Below are positions 42,035-53,100 of a stretch of 64,000 nucleotides of DNA, piece by piece. Each line of letters begins with the position of its first letter. The first letter of the stretch is position 1. The position numbers and the translations under genes were made by a program. Below the pieces are notes generated by a model, which saw only the letters and a list, made by a program, of their open reading frames with translations, ran no database searches and had not been told where the DNA came from. Source of the DNA: Rhodospirillales bacterium (GTDB lineage: Bacteria > Pseudomonadota > Alphaproteobacteria > Rhodospirillales > Casp-alpha2); assembly GCA_017640505.1 (NCBI GenBank), contig JAEPQO010000002.1, positions 434,001 through 498,000 on the forward strand. The letters are read 5' to 3'.

Positions 42035-43171
42035 ATGCCGACGATGAAGACCGCACAGAAATCCGTTGCCGTGCTTGCGCTCGCGCTGACAGCCGCGTTG
42101 CCGGCCCTCGCACAACAACCGCAGCCGGGCGATCCGGGATACGTCCGCGTGCAGGGAACGGATCCGACCCTGGGCGCACCGCCGCCTATTCTCGCGCCGT
42201 CGCGCGACCTCATCGATTACCGCGAAGAAATGCGCACCTTCATCCAGCGCATTTCCACGTATGCCCGGGCACAGAATCGTGATTTCCAGATCGTCGTCCG
42301 CGACGCCGAGGAACTGATCATCAAGCGCAATCTGCAAGACGATGCGATCATCTCCCCGGCGCGTACGTTTACCCGTTCCATCGATGGCGTTTTGTATGAC
42401 GGTGTCTTCATGGGCCACATGGCCGTTGATCAGCCGCCGCCGCCGGAAGTTCAACAGGCGGAACTGGCCAGTATCGATCGGGCAAAGAACGCCGGCCTTC
42501 CGGTTTTCATCATCGATTATGCGACCAAACCGGCGGATATCGACCGCATTTACCGCAGCGCCAATCATCAGGACCTGATCGCTGCCGTGGTGCCGCGCCC
42601 GACGTCCAACCTGTCGGAAATCCCGCGATATCCGCGGCGTCCGAACAATGAAAATCCGAACAACGTGCTGACGATTTCGGATGTGAAGAACTTCATCTAC
42701 ATCAGCGACCCCGCGGCGTTCGGGCGCCAGGACCAGTTCGCGCTGAAGCTTCACGACAACAATTTTGACCTCGTCATCGTCGATCCCTTCTCCGGCCGGG
42801 AGCCGCTGAACAAACAGGCCGTTGAAACGCTCAAGTACAAGAAACTCGGCGCACGGCGCCTTGTCTTTGCGCGCATGGATATCGCGTCCGCCGCCAGCTA
42901 CCGTTTTTACTGGCAGCCCGGCTGGGCCGAGGGATACCCCGGTTTTATCGGTGCGCCGTTCCCGCGTGATCCGGACCGTTATTTCGTCGAATATTGGCAG
43001 CCCGGCTGGCAGGACGTGATCTTCGGCAACCCCAATTCATTCCTGTATGGCCTGATCGCGCAAGGCTACGACGGGGTCATCCTTGAAGGTATGCGCAACT
43101 TCCTCGCCTTTGAGGGCAATGTCGAAATCGAGCAGGAATTCGCGCCGCTTTCCCTGACGCCGATTAACTAA
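42035..43171 (+). CDS. Exported GH114-like (endo-alpha-1,4-polygalactosaminidase-type) protein
   Basis: The 378-residue protein has a signal peptide (KTAQKSVAVLALALTAALPALAQQ, about residues 4-27). The mature part is a TIM-barrel of the TM1410/GH114 kind: FIQRISTYARAQNRDFQIVV, SIDGVLYDGVFMG, GLPVFIIDYATKPADIDRIY, DLVIVDPFSG, ARRLVFARMDIASAASYRFYW, and PGFIGAPFPRDPDRYFVEYWQPGWQDVIF (split by eye), with GYDGVILEGMRNF near the end. The acidic residues in VDPFSG and ILEGM are the likely catalytic pair. GH114 enzymes cut galactosaminogalactan-type polysaccharides, and the related PelA module acts on Pel exopolysaccharide. No pel genes are near, so the substrate is uncertain. Confidence 0.82.
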   Translation: MPTMKTAQKSVAVLALALTAALPALAQQPQPGDPGYVRVQGTDPTLGAPPPILAPSRDLIDYREEMRTFIQRISTYARAQNRDFQIVVRDAEELIIKRNLQDDAIISPARTFTRSIDGVLYDGVFMGHMAVDQPPPPEVQQAELASIDRAKNAGLPVFIIDYATKPADIDRIYRSANHQDLIAAVVPRPTSNLSEIPRYPRRPNNENPNNVLTISDVKNFIYISDPAAFGRQDQFALKLHDNNFDLVIVDPFSGREPLNKQAVETLKYKKLGARRLVFARMDIASAASYRFYWQPGWAEGYPGFIGAPFPRDPDRYFVEYWQPGWQDVIFGNPNSFLYGLIAQGYDGVILEGMRNFLAFEGNVEIEQEFAPLSLTPIN

Positions 43172-43254
43172 CCCGAACCTGTCCGGCTTCTCTTCGCGCT
43201 GTTAACTCGCCCTCCCCTTTGCTATTTAATGAGCGGGATTTGGGAGGATCTTCG

Positions 43255-44898
43255 ATGCCACTACTGACGGATGCCGGCAGCTACGAAGCCGTGCGCGACG
43301 CGTTCAAATGGGATATCCCGGAACGCGTCAACATGGCCGAACAGGTTTGCGACCGGCATGCTGCCGCGGCGCCCGACAAAACCGGCCTGATTGTTGCCGG
43401 TGCGGATGGTTCCCGGCGCGACTACACTTGGCTGGAGTTGCAACGCCTCGCCAACAAGATGGCGAACTTCCTGACGGCAGAGGGCATTCAGCGCGGCGAC
43501 AGGATCGGTATCCTGTTGTCGCAATGCGTCGAAGCCGCAGTCAGCCATGTCGGCGCCTGGAAGCTGGGCGCGATTTCCATCCCCCTGTTTTCGCTGTTCG
43601 GCGAAGAAGCTCTGGCGTTCCGCCTGAAAGACAGCGGTGCGCGCGTCGTCGTCACCGAAGAACAGCACTACCCGAAGATCGAGGCGATCCGCGATCAACT
43701 GCCCGACCTCAAGCTGGTGCTGTTGATCGACGGCAAGGATGGGGACCGTGTGCGAGACCTCTGGAAAGGGCTGGACGCCGCATCAGATACATTCACGAAC
43801 GTCGACACGGCAAACACGGATCCGTCTTACATCGTCTATACCTCGGGGACGACCGGAAACCCGAAAGGAGCGCTGCAGGGGCACCGTTCGCTGTTAGGCC
43901 ACATGCCGGCGGTCGAGTTCTTTCATGACTTTCTGCCGCAACCCGGCGACCTGATGTGGACGCCAGCGGACTGGGCGTGGATCGGCGGCCTGATGAACTG
44001 CCTGATGGGGGCCTGGTTTCACGGCGTGCCCGTGCTCGCCTACCGCGCCGGAAAGTACGACCCCGAAGCGGCGCTGAAACTGATGGCCGAATACGGCGTC
44101 AGGAACACGTTCATGCCGCCCACGGCACTGAAGATGATGCGCGCGGTTCAGGACATTCCGTCCTATGGCGTGAAGCTGCGGACGATTGCCTGCGCCGGTG
44201 AGCCCATGGGCGTCGAACTTCTGGACTGGGGACGTGCCGCGTTCGGCCTGACTCTGAACGAGTTTTACGGCCAGACGGAGTGCAACCTGGTCGTCGCCAA
44301 CTGCCAGAAGGTGATGGATATCAAACCGGGATCCATGGGACGCCCCATTCCCGGTCACGACGTGCGCGTGATCGATACCGAGGGCAACGAAGTGCCGGCC
44401 GGCACTGTCGGACAGATCGCGGTCAGGGCGCCGGATCCGGTGATGATGCTCGAATACTGGAACAACCCCGAAGCGACCAAGAACAAGTACCTCGGTGATT
44501 GGCTCCTGACCGGTGATCAGGGGCAGCAGGACGAGGATGGTTACCTTTGGTTCGTCGGCCGGGACGACGACGTGATCACGTCCGCCGGCTACCGGATCGG
44601 CCCGGGCGAGATCGAGGATTGCCTGACCAAGCACCCGGCCATCGAACTGGCCGCCGCCATCGGCGTCCCGGACCCTGTCAGGACGGAAGTCATCAAGGTG
44701 TTTATCAAGTTGATGCCGGGGAACAACGGCTCGCCCGACCTGGAGGAAGATATTCGCGGTTTTGTGAAAACGCGGCTTAGCCCGCATGAGTATCCGAGGC
44801 TTGTCGAGTTCGTAGACGAACTGCCGCTGACCTCGACCGGGAAGATCAGGCGAAAGGATCTGCGAGACCGGGAGATTGCCAAATCCGCTTCGGCGTGA
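43255..44898 (+). CDS. Acyl-CoA synthetase (AMP-forming)
   Basis: The product is 547 residues from the ATG at 43255, with GGGAGGA seven bases upstream; the longer frame starts 12 codons earlier without support. It belongs to the ANL superfamily: YIVYTSGTTGNPKGALQGH is the P-loop, LNEFYGQTECNLVVANC the A5 motif, GDWLLTGDQGQQDEDGYLWFVGRDDDVI the hinge region (split by eye), and LTSTGKIRRKDLRDRE holds the catalytic lysine. It activates a carboxylic acid to acyl-AMP and then acyl-CoA; the layout resembles medium-chain or acetyl-CoA synthetase-like members, with the substrate unknown. It converges on a small unknown gene. Confidence 0.93.
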   Translation: MPLLTDAGSYEAVRDAFKWDIPERVNMAEQVCDRHAAAAPDKTGLIVAGADGSRRDYTWLELQRLANKMANFLTAEGIQRGDRIGILLSQCVEAAVSHVGAWKLGAISIPLFSLFGEEALAFRLKDSGARVVVTEEQHYPKIEAIRDQLPDLKLVLLIDGKDGDRVRDLWKGLDAASDTFTNVDTANTDPSYIVYTSGTTGNPKGALQGHRSLLGHMPAVEFFHDFLPQPGDLMWTPADWAWIGGLMNCLMGAWFHGVPVLAYRAGKYDPEAALKLMAEYGVRNTFMPPTALKMMRAVQDIPSYGVKLRTIACAGEPMGVELLDWGRAAFGLTLNEFYGQTECNLVVANCQKVMDIKPGSMGRPIPGHDVRVIDTEGNEVPAGTVGQIAVRAPDPVMMLEYWNNPEATKNKYLGDWLLTGDQGQQDEDGYLWFVGRDDDVITSAGYRIGPGEIEDCLTKHPAIELAAAIGVPDPVRTEVIKVFIKLMPGNNGSPDLEEDIRGFVKTRLSPHEYPRLVEFVDELPLTSTGKIRRKDLRDREIAKSASA

Positions 44899-44909
44899 CC
44901 GGATAATGG

Positions 44910-44929
44910 CGCGGCCCGTCGGGGCCGCG
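44910..44929. terminator. GC hairpin between convergent genes
   Basis: cgcggccc (44910-44917) pairs perfectly with gggccgcg (44922-44929) around gtcg, 12 bases after the acyl-CoA synthetase stop. No T-run follows on either strand, so termination activity is uncertain. Confidence 0.35.
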
Positions 44930-44934
44930 TCGTA

Positions 44935-45174
44935 TCAGGCCATCTGCAGCGGTTTGACCGACGCAATCACGAATCCCTCATCTGGCGGGAAACGCTTACC
45001 GACAAGCTTGCGCGCCTCGTCCGCCGTTTCGGCGAGGACGTCGCGAACCTGTTCATCTGCCCAGTGATCGTCGAAGAAGTCGTGGCTCATGTTCTCCTTA
45101 ACGAGAGAACGAACCTCTTTGTTGTATATGGAGACCTCAAAAACCTGATCTCCATTGTGTGGCGTACGTTCCAT
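44935..45174 (-). CDS. Small protein of unknown function (79 residues)
   Basis: From the ATG at 45174, preceded by a GGGGG stretch, the product is 79 residues: MERTPHNGDQVFEVSIYNKE, then VKENMSHDFFDDHWADEQVRD, a helix AETADEARKLVGKRFPPDEG (split by eye), and the end FVIASVKPLQMA. It is acidic with an aromatic His/Phe/Asp/Trp patch in the middle and no signal or membrane segment. A longer frame to 45219 adds an arginine-rich stretch without a ribosome-binding site. Base composition resembles its neighbours. I do not recognise a family, though small cytosolic proteins of this shape are common in Rhodospirillales. It stands alone between convergent acyl-CoA synthetase and a divergent isomerase gene. 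Confidence 0.68.
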   Translation of the reverse strand: MERTPHNGDQVFEVSIYNKEVRSLVKENMSHDFFDDHWADEQVRDVLAETADEARKLVGKRFPPDEGFVIASVKPLQMA

Positions 45175-45415
45175 GTACGAACCCCCTATTCGGTCGTCAA
45201 CACGCCTCCCCGGGGACATCCAGTTGGGTTCTTTTAATGACCCTTATGTGACAATGGTTATGAGAACAGTTTTTCCTGTCAATGCGAAGAAACCCTTAAC
45301 TACTAAAAAATAGTGAGAAATCATCTCTCGTGGCATATACGCAACACTTGATGACGCGCCGGTCAGGCATAATCTGTAGAGATAATTGAAATCATTCGTA
45401 GAATTGGAGAACGCC

Positions 45416-46018
45416 GTGCCAACCGTCGATTACTATTTCACGCTGGTTTCCCCTTGGACGTATCTTGGCGACGCCAAGTTCAAGGAGATCTGTGACAAGC
45501 ACGGTGCGACGATTCGGCACCTTCCGGTCAATCTGGGCCGGGTCTTCGAAGCCACGGGCGGCCTGCCGCTGGCCAAGCGGTCCGATGCGCGCAAGGCCCT
45601 CAGGATGCAGGAACTGAAACGCTGGCGGGAATACCGCAACGTTGTGCTCAATCTTGAACCCGCGCACTTTCCGGTATCCGACAAGCTCGCTGCCGGCATG
45701 GTCATCGCTGCCCAGGAAACAGGAAACGATGTTTATGAATTCTGCCACGCCATCATGCGCGCCGTTTGGGCGGAAGAACGCGATATCTCGGACACCGACA
45801 CCATGATCGAGATTGCGAACGCCTGCGGTCTTGATGGCAAGTTACTCTCCACCGCCGCGCTTAGCCCATCCGTCGAGCAGAAGTGGGAGGCCGATACGGA
45901 CATGGCCATTCAGCGCGGCGTCATGGGCGCGCCGTTCTATATCATCGGCGAAGAGACGCTTTGGGGACAGGACAGGCTGGATTTCGTCGACAGGATACTG
46001 GCCAAGGCCAAGGATTGA
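45416..46018 (+). CDS. DsbA-fold 2-hydroxychromene-2-carboxylate isomerase-like protein
   Basis: The product is 200 residues from a GTG at 45416 with GGAGA five bases upstream; the ATG at 45386 would put the ribosome-binding site inside the gene. The sequence PTVDYYFTLVSPWTYLGDAKFKEICDKHGA (split by eye) is the DsbA/HCCA-isomerase opening, with SPWTYL in place of a redox CxxC, so it acts as an isomerase or glutathione-S-transferase kappa-like enzyme, not an oxidase. VFEATGGLPLAKRSDARKAL and GVMGAPFYIIGEETLWGQDRLDFVDRIL (split by eye) complete the match. In known pathways the enzyme uses glutathione in aromatic degradation; no such pathway genes are near. Confidence 0.87.
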   Translation: MPTVDYYFTLVSPWTYLGDAKFKEICDKHGATIRHLPVNLGRVFEATGGLPLAKRSDARKALRMQELKRWREYRNVVLNLEPAHFPVSDKLAAGMVIAAQETGNDVYEFCHAIMRAVWAEERDISDTDTMIEIANACGLDGKLLSTAALSPSVEQKWEADTDMAIQRGVMGAPFYIIGEETLWGQDRLDFVDRILAKAKD

Positions 46019-46033
46019 GATAACTGATCCTTC

Positions 46034-47152
46034 TCAGGAAAGTTCCGGCGGCAGGCTGATGGTGCGCGCGATCTCGTCGCTCTTGAAGCCGACGGCGCGC
46101 GGCCGAAAAACCCCGGGTAATGCGGTCACGGCGGAGATTTCCTCGATCACACCGTCGAGACGCAGCCAGTGCATGATGTTGCCCGACGTCAGTTCGATGA
46201 CGAGAAGGCCGCAGTTCGGCTCCGTATCGTTCTGCTGCAGGTTCATCTGCAGGTCGAGGTCGTCGAATTCATCTCCGACCGGCATTTTTGAAATGCAGGC
46301 GACGGCGAAGTTGCCGACGATTGTCATGCCGCTCAGGAACCCCGGACAGCGCACGACCGGTTCGAACTTCCCCGCCGCCGCATCGACCCGCCCGAGGTAC
46401 CCGGTACCGGCTTCCTGAAGCCACAGCGTCCTGCCGTGCAGACGCGGGGCGCGGGGCATCGAGAGGCCCTCGCAGATGACGTTCCCGCTCAGGATATCGA
46501 TGACGATACCACCGTCCTTCAACGTCTTTTTCCAGCCGCCGGCTTCATCCGATCGCGCGGTCGCCGTGGCGAACGCGGGTCTGCCGTCATACAGCGCCAC
46601 GCCTGTCAGGTGGCAACGGTCTTCAGGCACGTAGGCCGACACGAAATCCGGTTTCCAGACCGGATGAAAGCTGTAATCCCGACTGAGATAGGCGAGACAG
46701 TTGAAGAGCGTGTTCACGAACACAAGCCGGCCGTCACCGTCGACGGCCATTTCGGGACAGTCGATATCACCCGTAACATGAGACGCTTTCGGTACGTAGA
46801 CGGCGTCGTATCCGTCGCTGCGCTCTCCGGCTTTGAGGGCATTTTCAAAGCGCCAGATCTGCCAGTCCGCCGATACATAGAGCGATTTGCCGTCTGCCAC
46901 GATCCCCTTGCAGCGCGGTATTGTCCGTTCGGCGACGGAAACCTCACCCTCCGCCGTCGGCCCGACAAGGAACATCTTCGACGTCTGTTCCGATGTGAAT
47001 GCGAGGCTGATCCCCTGCCCGGCAAGCCATGACACGAAATATGGCGAGGCGGCGAGTCCAAGCGCCGGTGCGTCGGCATTGTCCTCGGCCGAAGCCGATT
47101 TCTTCTTCGATGCGGTTTTCTTTTTGGTAGCGGTTTTTTTGGCGGGCGGCAT
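46034..47152 (-). CDS. TIGR03032-like protein of unknown function
   Basis: The 372-residue protein starts with a Lys/Ala/Thr/Ser-rich tail (PPAKKTATKKKTASKKKSAS, residues 2-21). It then reads SPYFVSWLAGQGISLAFTSEQTSKMFLVG (split by eye), the start I associate with the TIGR03032/DUF4915 family. The body consists of repeated strand-rich units (LYVSADWQIWRFENA, LVFVNTLFNCLAYLSRDYSFHPVWKPDF split by eye, LWLQEAGTGYLGRVDAAAG, FLSGMTIVGNFAVACIS), consistent with a beta-propeller. No export signal is visible. It starts five bases after the giant gene's stop and no ribosome-binding site is seen, so translation is probably coupled. Its role with the giant protein is unknown. Confidence 0.83.
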   Translation of the reverse strand: MPPAKKTATKKKTASKKKSASAEDNADAPALGLAASPYFVSWLAGQGISLAFTSEQTSKMFLVGPTAEGEVSVAERTIPRCKGIVADGKSLYVSADWQIWRFENALKAGERSDGYDAVYVPKASHVTGDIDCPEMAVDGDGRLVFVNTLFNCLAYLSRDYSFHPVWKPDFVSAYVPEDRCHLTGVALYDGRPAFATATARSDEAGGWKKTLKDGGIVIDILSGNVICEGLSMPRAPRLHGRTLWLQEAGTGYLGRVDAAAGKFEPVVRCPGFLSGMTIVGNFAVACISKMPVGDEFDDLDLQMNLQQNDTEPNCGLLVIELTSGNIMHWLRLDGVIEEISAVTALPGVFRPRAVGFKSDEIARTISLPPELS

Positions 47153-47157
47153 GTCTA

Positions 47158-50100
47158 TCAGGAGGGCAGATTCGTTTGAACGGCGTTCTGGATCGCCACC
47201 GAGGCTGATGAATCATCACTGTCGTAGACGGTGTATCCACCTGCGGAGGCCGCAGCGGGCTGCTCTTCGCGCTGGGTCCAGTTCCCATCCAGATTGACCG
47301 TATCTTGGTCATCTCCCGAGATCACCAGCATGTTCGCCTCGCCCACCAATTGATCGATTGCCTCGCCGATATCGAGCACGCTTGAGAAGTCGATGTCCAG
47401 CATGTTTGCAAGGCCGTTGTCCATGTTGAGGTGTTCGATCCCCGTGACCAGGCCGTTGGAAATCTCCCTGAAATCGAGATTGAACATATTATCGATGAAC
47501 AGGGTATCCTGCCCGCCGCCGCCGTCGATCCGCGCAAAGTTCGCATCACCAATGATTAGGCGGTCGTCGCCCGCGCCGCCGATCAGCACATCCGCACCGC
47601 CGTCGCCGCCATCAAGAATGTCGTTGTCCGCCGTGCCGACTAGGGTGTCCGCCCCGGCGGTGCCGACACTGTCCACATCGCCGAAGAAATCACCGCCGTA
47701 AATCACGTATCCTTCGTCGGCAACCATCGACGTCGAGAAAATATCGTCGAAACCGTCACCGTTGATATCAACACCCAGCGTATAGGCACCATCGGTGTTC
47801 GAAATGTCGTATGAGAAACCGTCCTCGCCGTTCATCGCCGAGACATCGAACGTCGCGCCGTCGAAGTCGCCGCCGAACACCGCGTATCCCTTCTGCAGGG
47901 TGCGATCAAGGAAGCCGAAGTCTTCGATTCCGTCACCGTTGATGTCGCCGAGAGCGCCCATTGCGTAGGACGTGGTCGAGGCATCCAGCGTAAACGCGAA
48001 GCCATCGCTGCTCGACAGGGTGCCGAGATTGACTGTCTCCGTCATCGACCAGTCATCTTTGCCGTAAACCACGTACCCCGTGTTGGTGCCCGCCGTGCTG
48101 AGGATCACGTCATCGAGGCCGTCGCCGTTGATATCCGCGTACCGCGCATCGTTGACGGCGTTGCCCGCAAGCGCGCCTTCCAGATGCACGACGGAGCCGG
48201 CGGTGGCTGTCGAATAATCCCTGTCCGCACCGGACGCGGCCGCACTGCCGAACACCAGGATCGCGCGCCCTGTATCCGTGCCGTTTGTCGTATCGGCCAA
48301 GCGGTTGACCAAGATCATGTCGGCGAACCCGTCACCGTCGATGTCGCCGTTGATCCGCGGGTAGATGGTGCCATCGGATCCGTTGTTGGTCGTCATCGTG
48401 AACCCGAGCGTCCCATCGCCGCCGTTGGCCGCATGCAGCAGGCTGATGTCGATGACACCGTCCACATCATTCGTCATGCTATCCGCTGCATCGGCCGCAG
48501 CCAGCATGTTGCCGTAAAGGATGTACCCCGTGCCGTTGGTGTTGCGGTCGGCGAAAGAGATGTCCACGAACCCGTCACCGTTCACATCGCCGCCAGCACT
48601 AATCGAGCTCAATTCGTCTCCGGCATTGCCGTAAATCTGATAGCCATTGGTGCCGTCGAGCGTCGACAGATCGAGGACCCCGTTTGTGCCGAGCGATTCA
48701 CCGCCAAGCACGATGGCAACCCGACCCGCGTCCGTTCCGTTGGTATCGTCGTATGACATCCCCAAGGCAAAGTCGTCATATCCATCGCCATTGACGTCGC
48801 CGAGCACCATGTTGTGCACCGAGCTCTCATCCGTGCCAGTGATCTCGAGCGCACCGCCGGCATCACGCAGCACGTCGATATCGATCGAAGCCCCGAAGCC
48901 CGCCGCACTGCCATAAACAAGGTAGGTGCGGGTTTCACCGACCTCTCCCGGCAGATCCGTGCTGTATGTAAAGTCCTCGAAACCGTCGCCGTTGACGTCG
49001 CCGACACCCTGCGTGGCGGAGAACGCGAAGATGTCGCCAGTGCCGTTTTCAGGATTGATCGTGAACCCGTTCGTGCCGTCCAGGTCCGTTGCCAGGCTCG
49101 CGGCGGCCTGCTCAATATAGATCGTGGCGCCCGACGTGGCGTGCGTCTGCACATCGAACGTCTTCGTCTCGCCGCCGATGGTGAGCGTCTTGCTCGTTGC
49201 CGCGCTCCAGCCCGAACCGATATCAATAGCGCCGCCGAAGTCGTTGCGGGTCACGACCAACGTATTCTCGGTGCCCGTCAGCGCGTTCGTGCCGTCGGTG
49301 ATCGACACCACGTCGTCGCCGTCCAGTGTCAGCGGCCCGAAGCCGAGATCGAGACGCTCGAACCCGTCGATGGTTTCGTTCCGCACGTTCGTCATGTCGA
49401 GACCGTTGAAGGCCGTCAACGTATCCGTGCCGTCGCCGCCGTCGACGAAGTGGAAATTGTTGTCGGTGATTTCGATGGTGTCATCACCGGCGCCGCCGAT
49501 CAGGACATCCGCGCCGCCGCCGCCGACAAGATCGTCGTTTCCATCGCCACCATAGGCATAGTCCGCCGCCGACGTGCCGTCGAAAGTATCGTTACCTACG
49601 GTCGGCGCGATGGCGTTATTGACCGCCGTGAACGTGATTCCGGATGCCTCGTTGATGAGGATATCGAGCATCGTCGTGCCGTCACCCTCAAGGCCGTTGA
49701 TGTCGTCAAAGTAGCTGCCCGCCGTCGAGCTGCCGAAGCTGACCACGTTAAACACGTCGCCTACCGTCGGCGTGCTTGCCGTGATGAATGACGCGTTCAG
49801 CGTGCCATTCAGGGTTATCTCGCCGCTGACGTTCAGCGTATCGTTTTCGCCGTTGCCGACCTCGATATCGATGACACTGCTATCGCTGTTCACCATGTTA
49901 CCGACGATGTGCAGCGCGCCCGCCGTATCGTAGCCGGCGGTCTCGATAATCCCGTTGTTGGTCAACGTACTGTCCGCAGAACCACTGACATCCAGCGACC
50001 CGGCACCGGTAACCGTGCCGGTATCGTCGTTCGTAAATGTGTCGCCGGCCCCGATCACAAGCGTGGCGCCGGTTGCGATATTGACGGTGCCGCGGTTCAC

Positions 50101-53100
50101 ATGGTTGTCGGTTGCCGTACCGGAATTCAGCTCGAGGTCGTGGTTTGCGTTGAGCGTGCCGTAGTTGATCAGCTGACCGGCGACCAGGAACGTCGAGCCA
50201 CTTGCACCGCCCGGGTGACTTGTCGTGATCGTACCGAAGTTTTCCAGGTTGCTGTCCCCGCCAACAATCAGTTCGATGTCGCTATTGGTAGCGTCTGGCT
50301 CCGCCAACGTGATGGTGCCGCGATTGATAAGATCGCTGGTGACGCTCAGACGCGACACCCCGCCGTTGCCTGCCCCCTTGACCGTGATTGTACCCGTTAC
50401 ATCGTTCTCCAGCCCCCCTCGGAAGAACGACGTGTTGTCGTAGGTCGTGATGCTGCCTTCGTTGACGACATGGATCGTACTCGCGAAATCGAACGTGCTC
50501 TGGCTGTTGATTTCGGCGCCAACGCCGATGGTGAACGTGTACTCATTGCCGTCAAACGATTCAAAGTCGTTCGAGCTGTAGAAATCGAGCGCCGGCATGG
50601 TCGAGTCGTAGACAAAATCACCGGCCAACTGCACCGCGGCGCCACTGCCGACAAACAACGTACCGTCACCGGTCAGTGTCGTCGTCTCGTCGATGATGAT
50701 TGTCGCGCCGCTGCCGGTGACAGAGAACGTGGCCCCGGAAGCAATATCGAGCGTGCCGCCGCGCAGATCGACCACGACCGCCGATCCGCTCGTACTGACA
50801 TCAAGGCTGTGATCGATATTCAGAACGCCCCTGTTCTGGAAAGTCCCGATCGTCATTTGATGGGCAGAGACATCGAAGTCGGCGCTGACGTTGATCGTCC
50901 CCTCATTCACGAAGGTACCGTCGACATCCAGTTTGGCGTCATAGGAAGAATTGACCGTTCGGGCGAGATTAACCGTACCCGTATTCGTCATGCCGCCGTT
51001 AAAGTTGAACGTCGGTAACGACGAAAGGTCCGAAACAATGATATCGAGCGTACCGGCATTGAGAACATGCTCACTTGCAATAAGCGAAAGACTCTTCGAT
51101 GCGCTCGATCCGATGGTGCCGTAGTTTTCCAGCGTACCGTTAAACGTCAGCGTCCGCTGTGCCGCCGTCGGCGTAACCGTGCCGCCCACAAGGTTGACGA
51201 AGTCGACGCCGATCGTTGCACCCCACTCGGTGGTGAAGCCACCCGCATTGTGAAGGGCACCGGTACCGGTGATCACGGTTGAGGTACCCGGCGTGTGCGC
51301 CGTACCGGTAATGACCAGGTCACTGTGAAGTTCCTTAGCACCGCCGTTGATCGTCAGCGTACCGTCGACCGTTACCGCACGATCCGTGGCGATTGCACCG
51401 TCATACCAATCGAGCGTGCCGCCGGACACCACGTCGAGACCGCCGTCGCCGTCCAGGAGACCATACAACGTCATCGTTGCACCGCTCGCGACCTGCGATC
51501 CATCGGCGGCAAGCGTCAGGTTGCCGGTCGCCGAAACATGGAAGTCGCCCGTCCCCAGAACGTCCAAGCGTCCGACAGACAGTGAACCGTCGAGCATGGG
51601 ATCCGTCGACGTCCCGTCCGTCGTCGTCGTGACGATATCGTATGCGGTGGGGACCAGTCCGCTCGACCAGTTGCCGTCAACGAGCGGATCGTCGCTGCCG
51701 GAAGGTGTCCAGATCACCGCGCCACCGACAACGGACACGGACACGGTCGTGTAATCGACGTTCCCGAGGGCGTCGGTCACCTTGACCGTGAAGGCGTCGG
51801 GACCCGTATACGATGCAGTCGGCGTGTAACTGTAGGTCCCATCCGCATTGAGCGTGACACTGCCGTTTACGCCGTCGCTTTCAAGGCTGAAGGTCAGGTC
51901 ATCGCTGTCCAGATCGCCGGCAACGACACGGCCGTTAACGGTAACGCTCTCGTCGGTGGTAATGGCCGTGCCGGAGACCCAGTCCGCCGCACCAAAGAGC
52001 GCCGCGTCGGCAGCATTTCCGGTCAGATCACGTGCCGTATTCTCGCTGCCGTCGGTCATCGGCCAGTAGCCGACAAGCCCTTCTTCACCGCCGACGAGTT
52101 CATGGCTCAGGTGCGTCGAGATTTCGGTCTGCGTCCGGACGTGGTCCCAGATCCTGAAATCGGCAATCTGGCCATCGAAGAAGTGCTGCAAGCCGCCGTT
52201 TGCACCGATGAACAGTTCACCGTCTTCGCCACCGGTCGGCGGTGCCGTATAGACGACCGGGCTGCCGACCTGCGTCCCGTCGACATAGAGCGTCACAGTC
52301 TTCGCCGCCGCATCCCGCGTCACCGCCACATGCGACCAGTCCCCCGTCGAAATACCGGTCGAGGTGAACGCCGCCGGCGACGCATCCGTGCCCGCGCCCT
52401 GTTCCTGAACCCATTGCACATCGCCACCAGTGGTGATGTAGAGCTCGTAAAGCGAGTTGTATTCTTCCGTATCAGCCGCCGCTTCCCCCGCGAAGCTGAA
52501 CACCCGGCCAGACCCGAAAATATCCGGATTGACCCAGAACTCGACGGTCATATCGCCCTTGAGGGCAAGCGCGTTTTCGCCCTCGCCATCGTATGCGGCC
52601 TTGAGATAGCTGGTCGTGCCGTCGAAATCGATCCCGGCTGCGGTTCCCGGCTGCGGCGGCACGTCATCGGTGGCCAAAACCGCGAACGCCGTTCCGGTGT
52701 GTCCGTTGCCGGAATGATCGAAAACGGTTTCTGCCGCACCGTCGCTCAACGGCCAGTACCCGCCGACGTCCTGAATATTGTCGGCCGGCACGCGCCCCAG
52801 CATGTCGGTGCGTGCCATCGCCTCCGTGATATCCGTGTTCCACATGCGGAATTCGGAAAGGTTGCCGGTAAAGCCGAGTCCGGGGGCAACGTTGGAATTA
52901 CCTAGGAAAAGATCACCGGACGGATTGAAGGGACTGGTGATGGTGCTGCCATCAACCGTGCCCGCCAGTTCACCATCAAGGTACACATTCAGATCATCGC
53001 CGTCGAAGCTGACTCCGATATGCGACCACTTGTCGTAAGACCAGCCGACGTCCAGCGTTTGCGTGACAACGTTGGTGCCGTCGTCAATTCTGATAATTAA

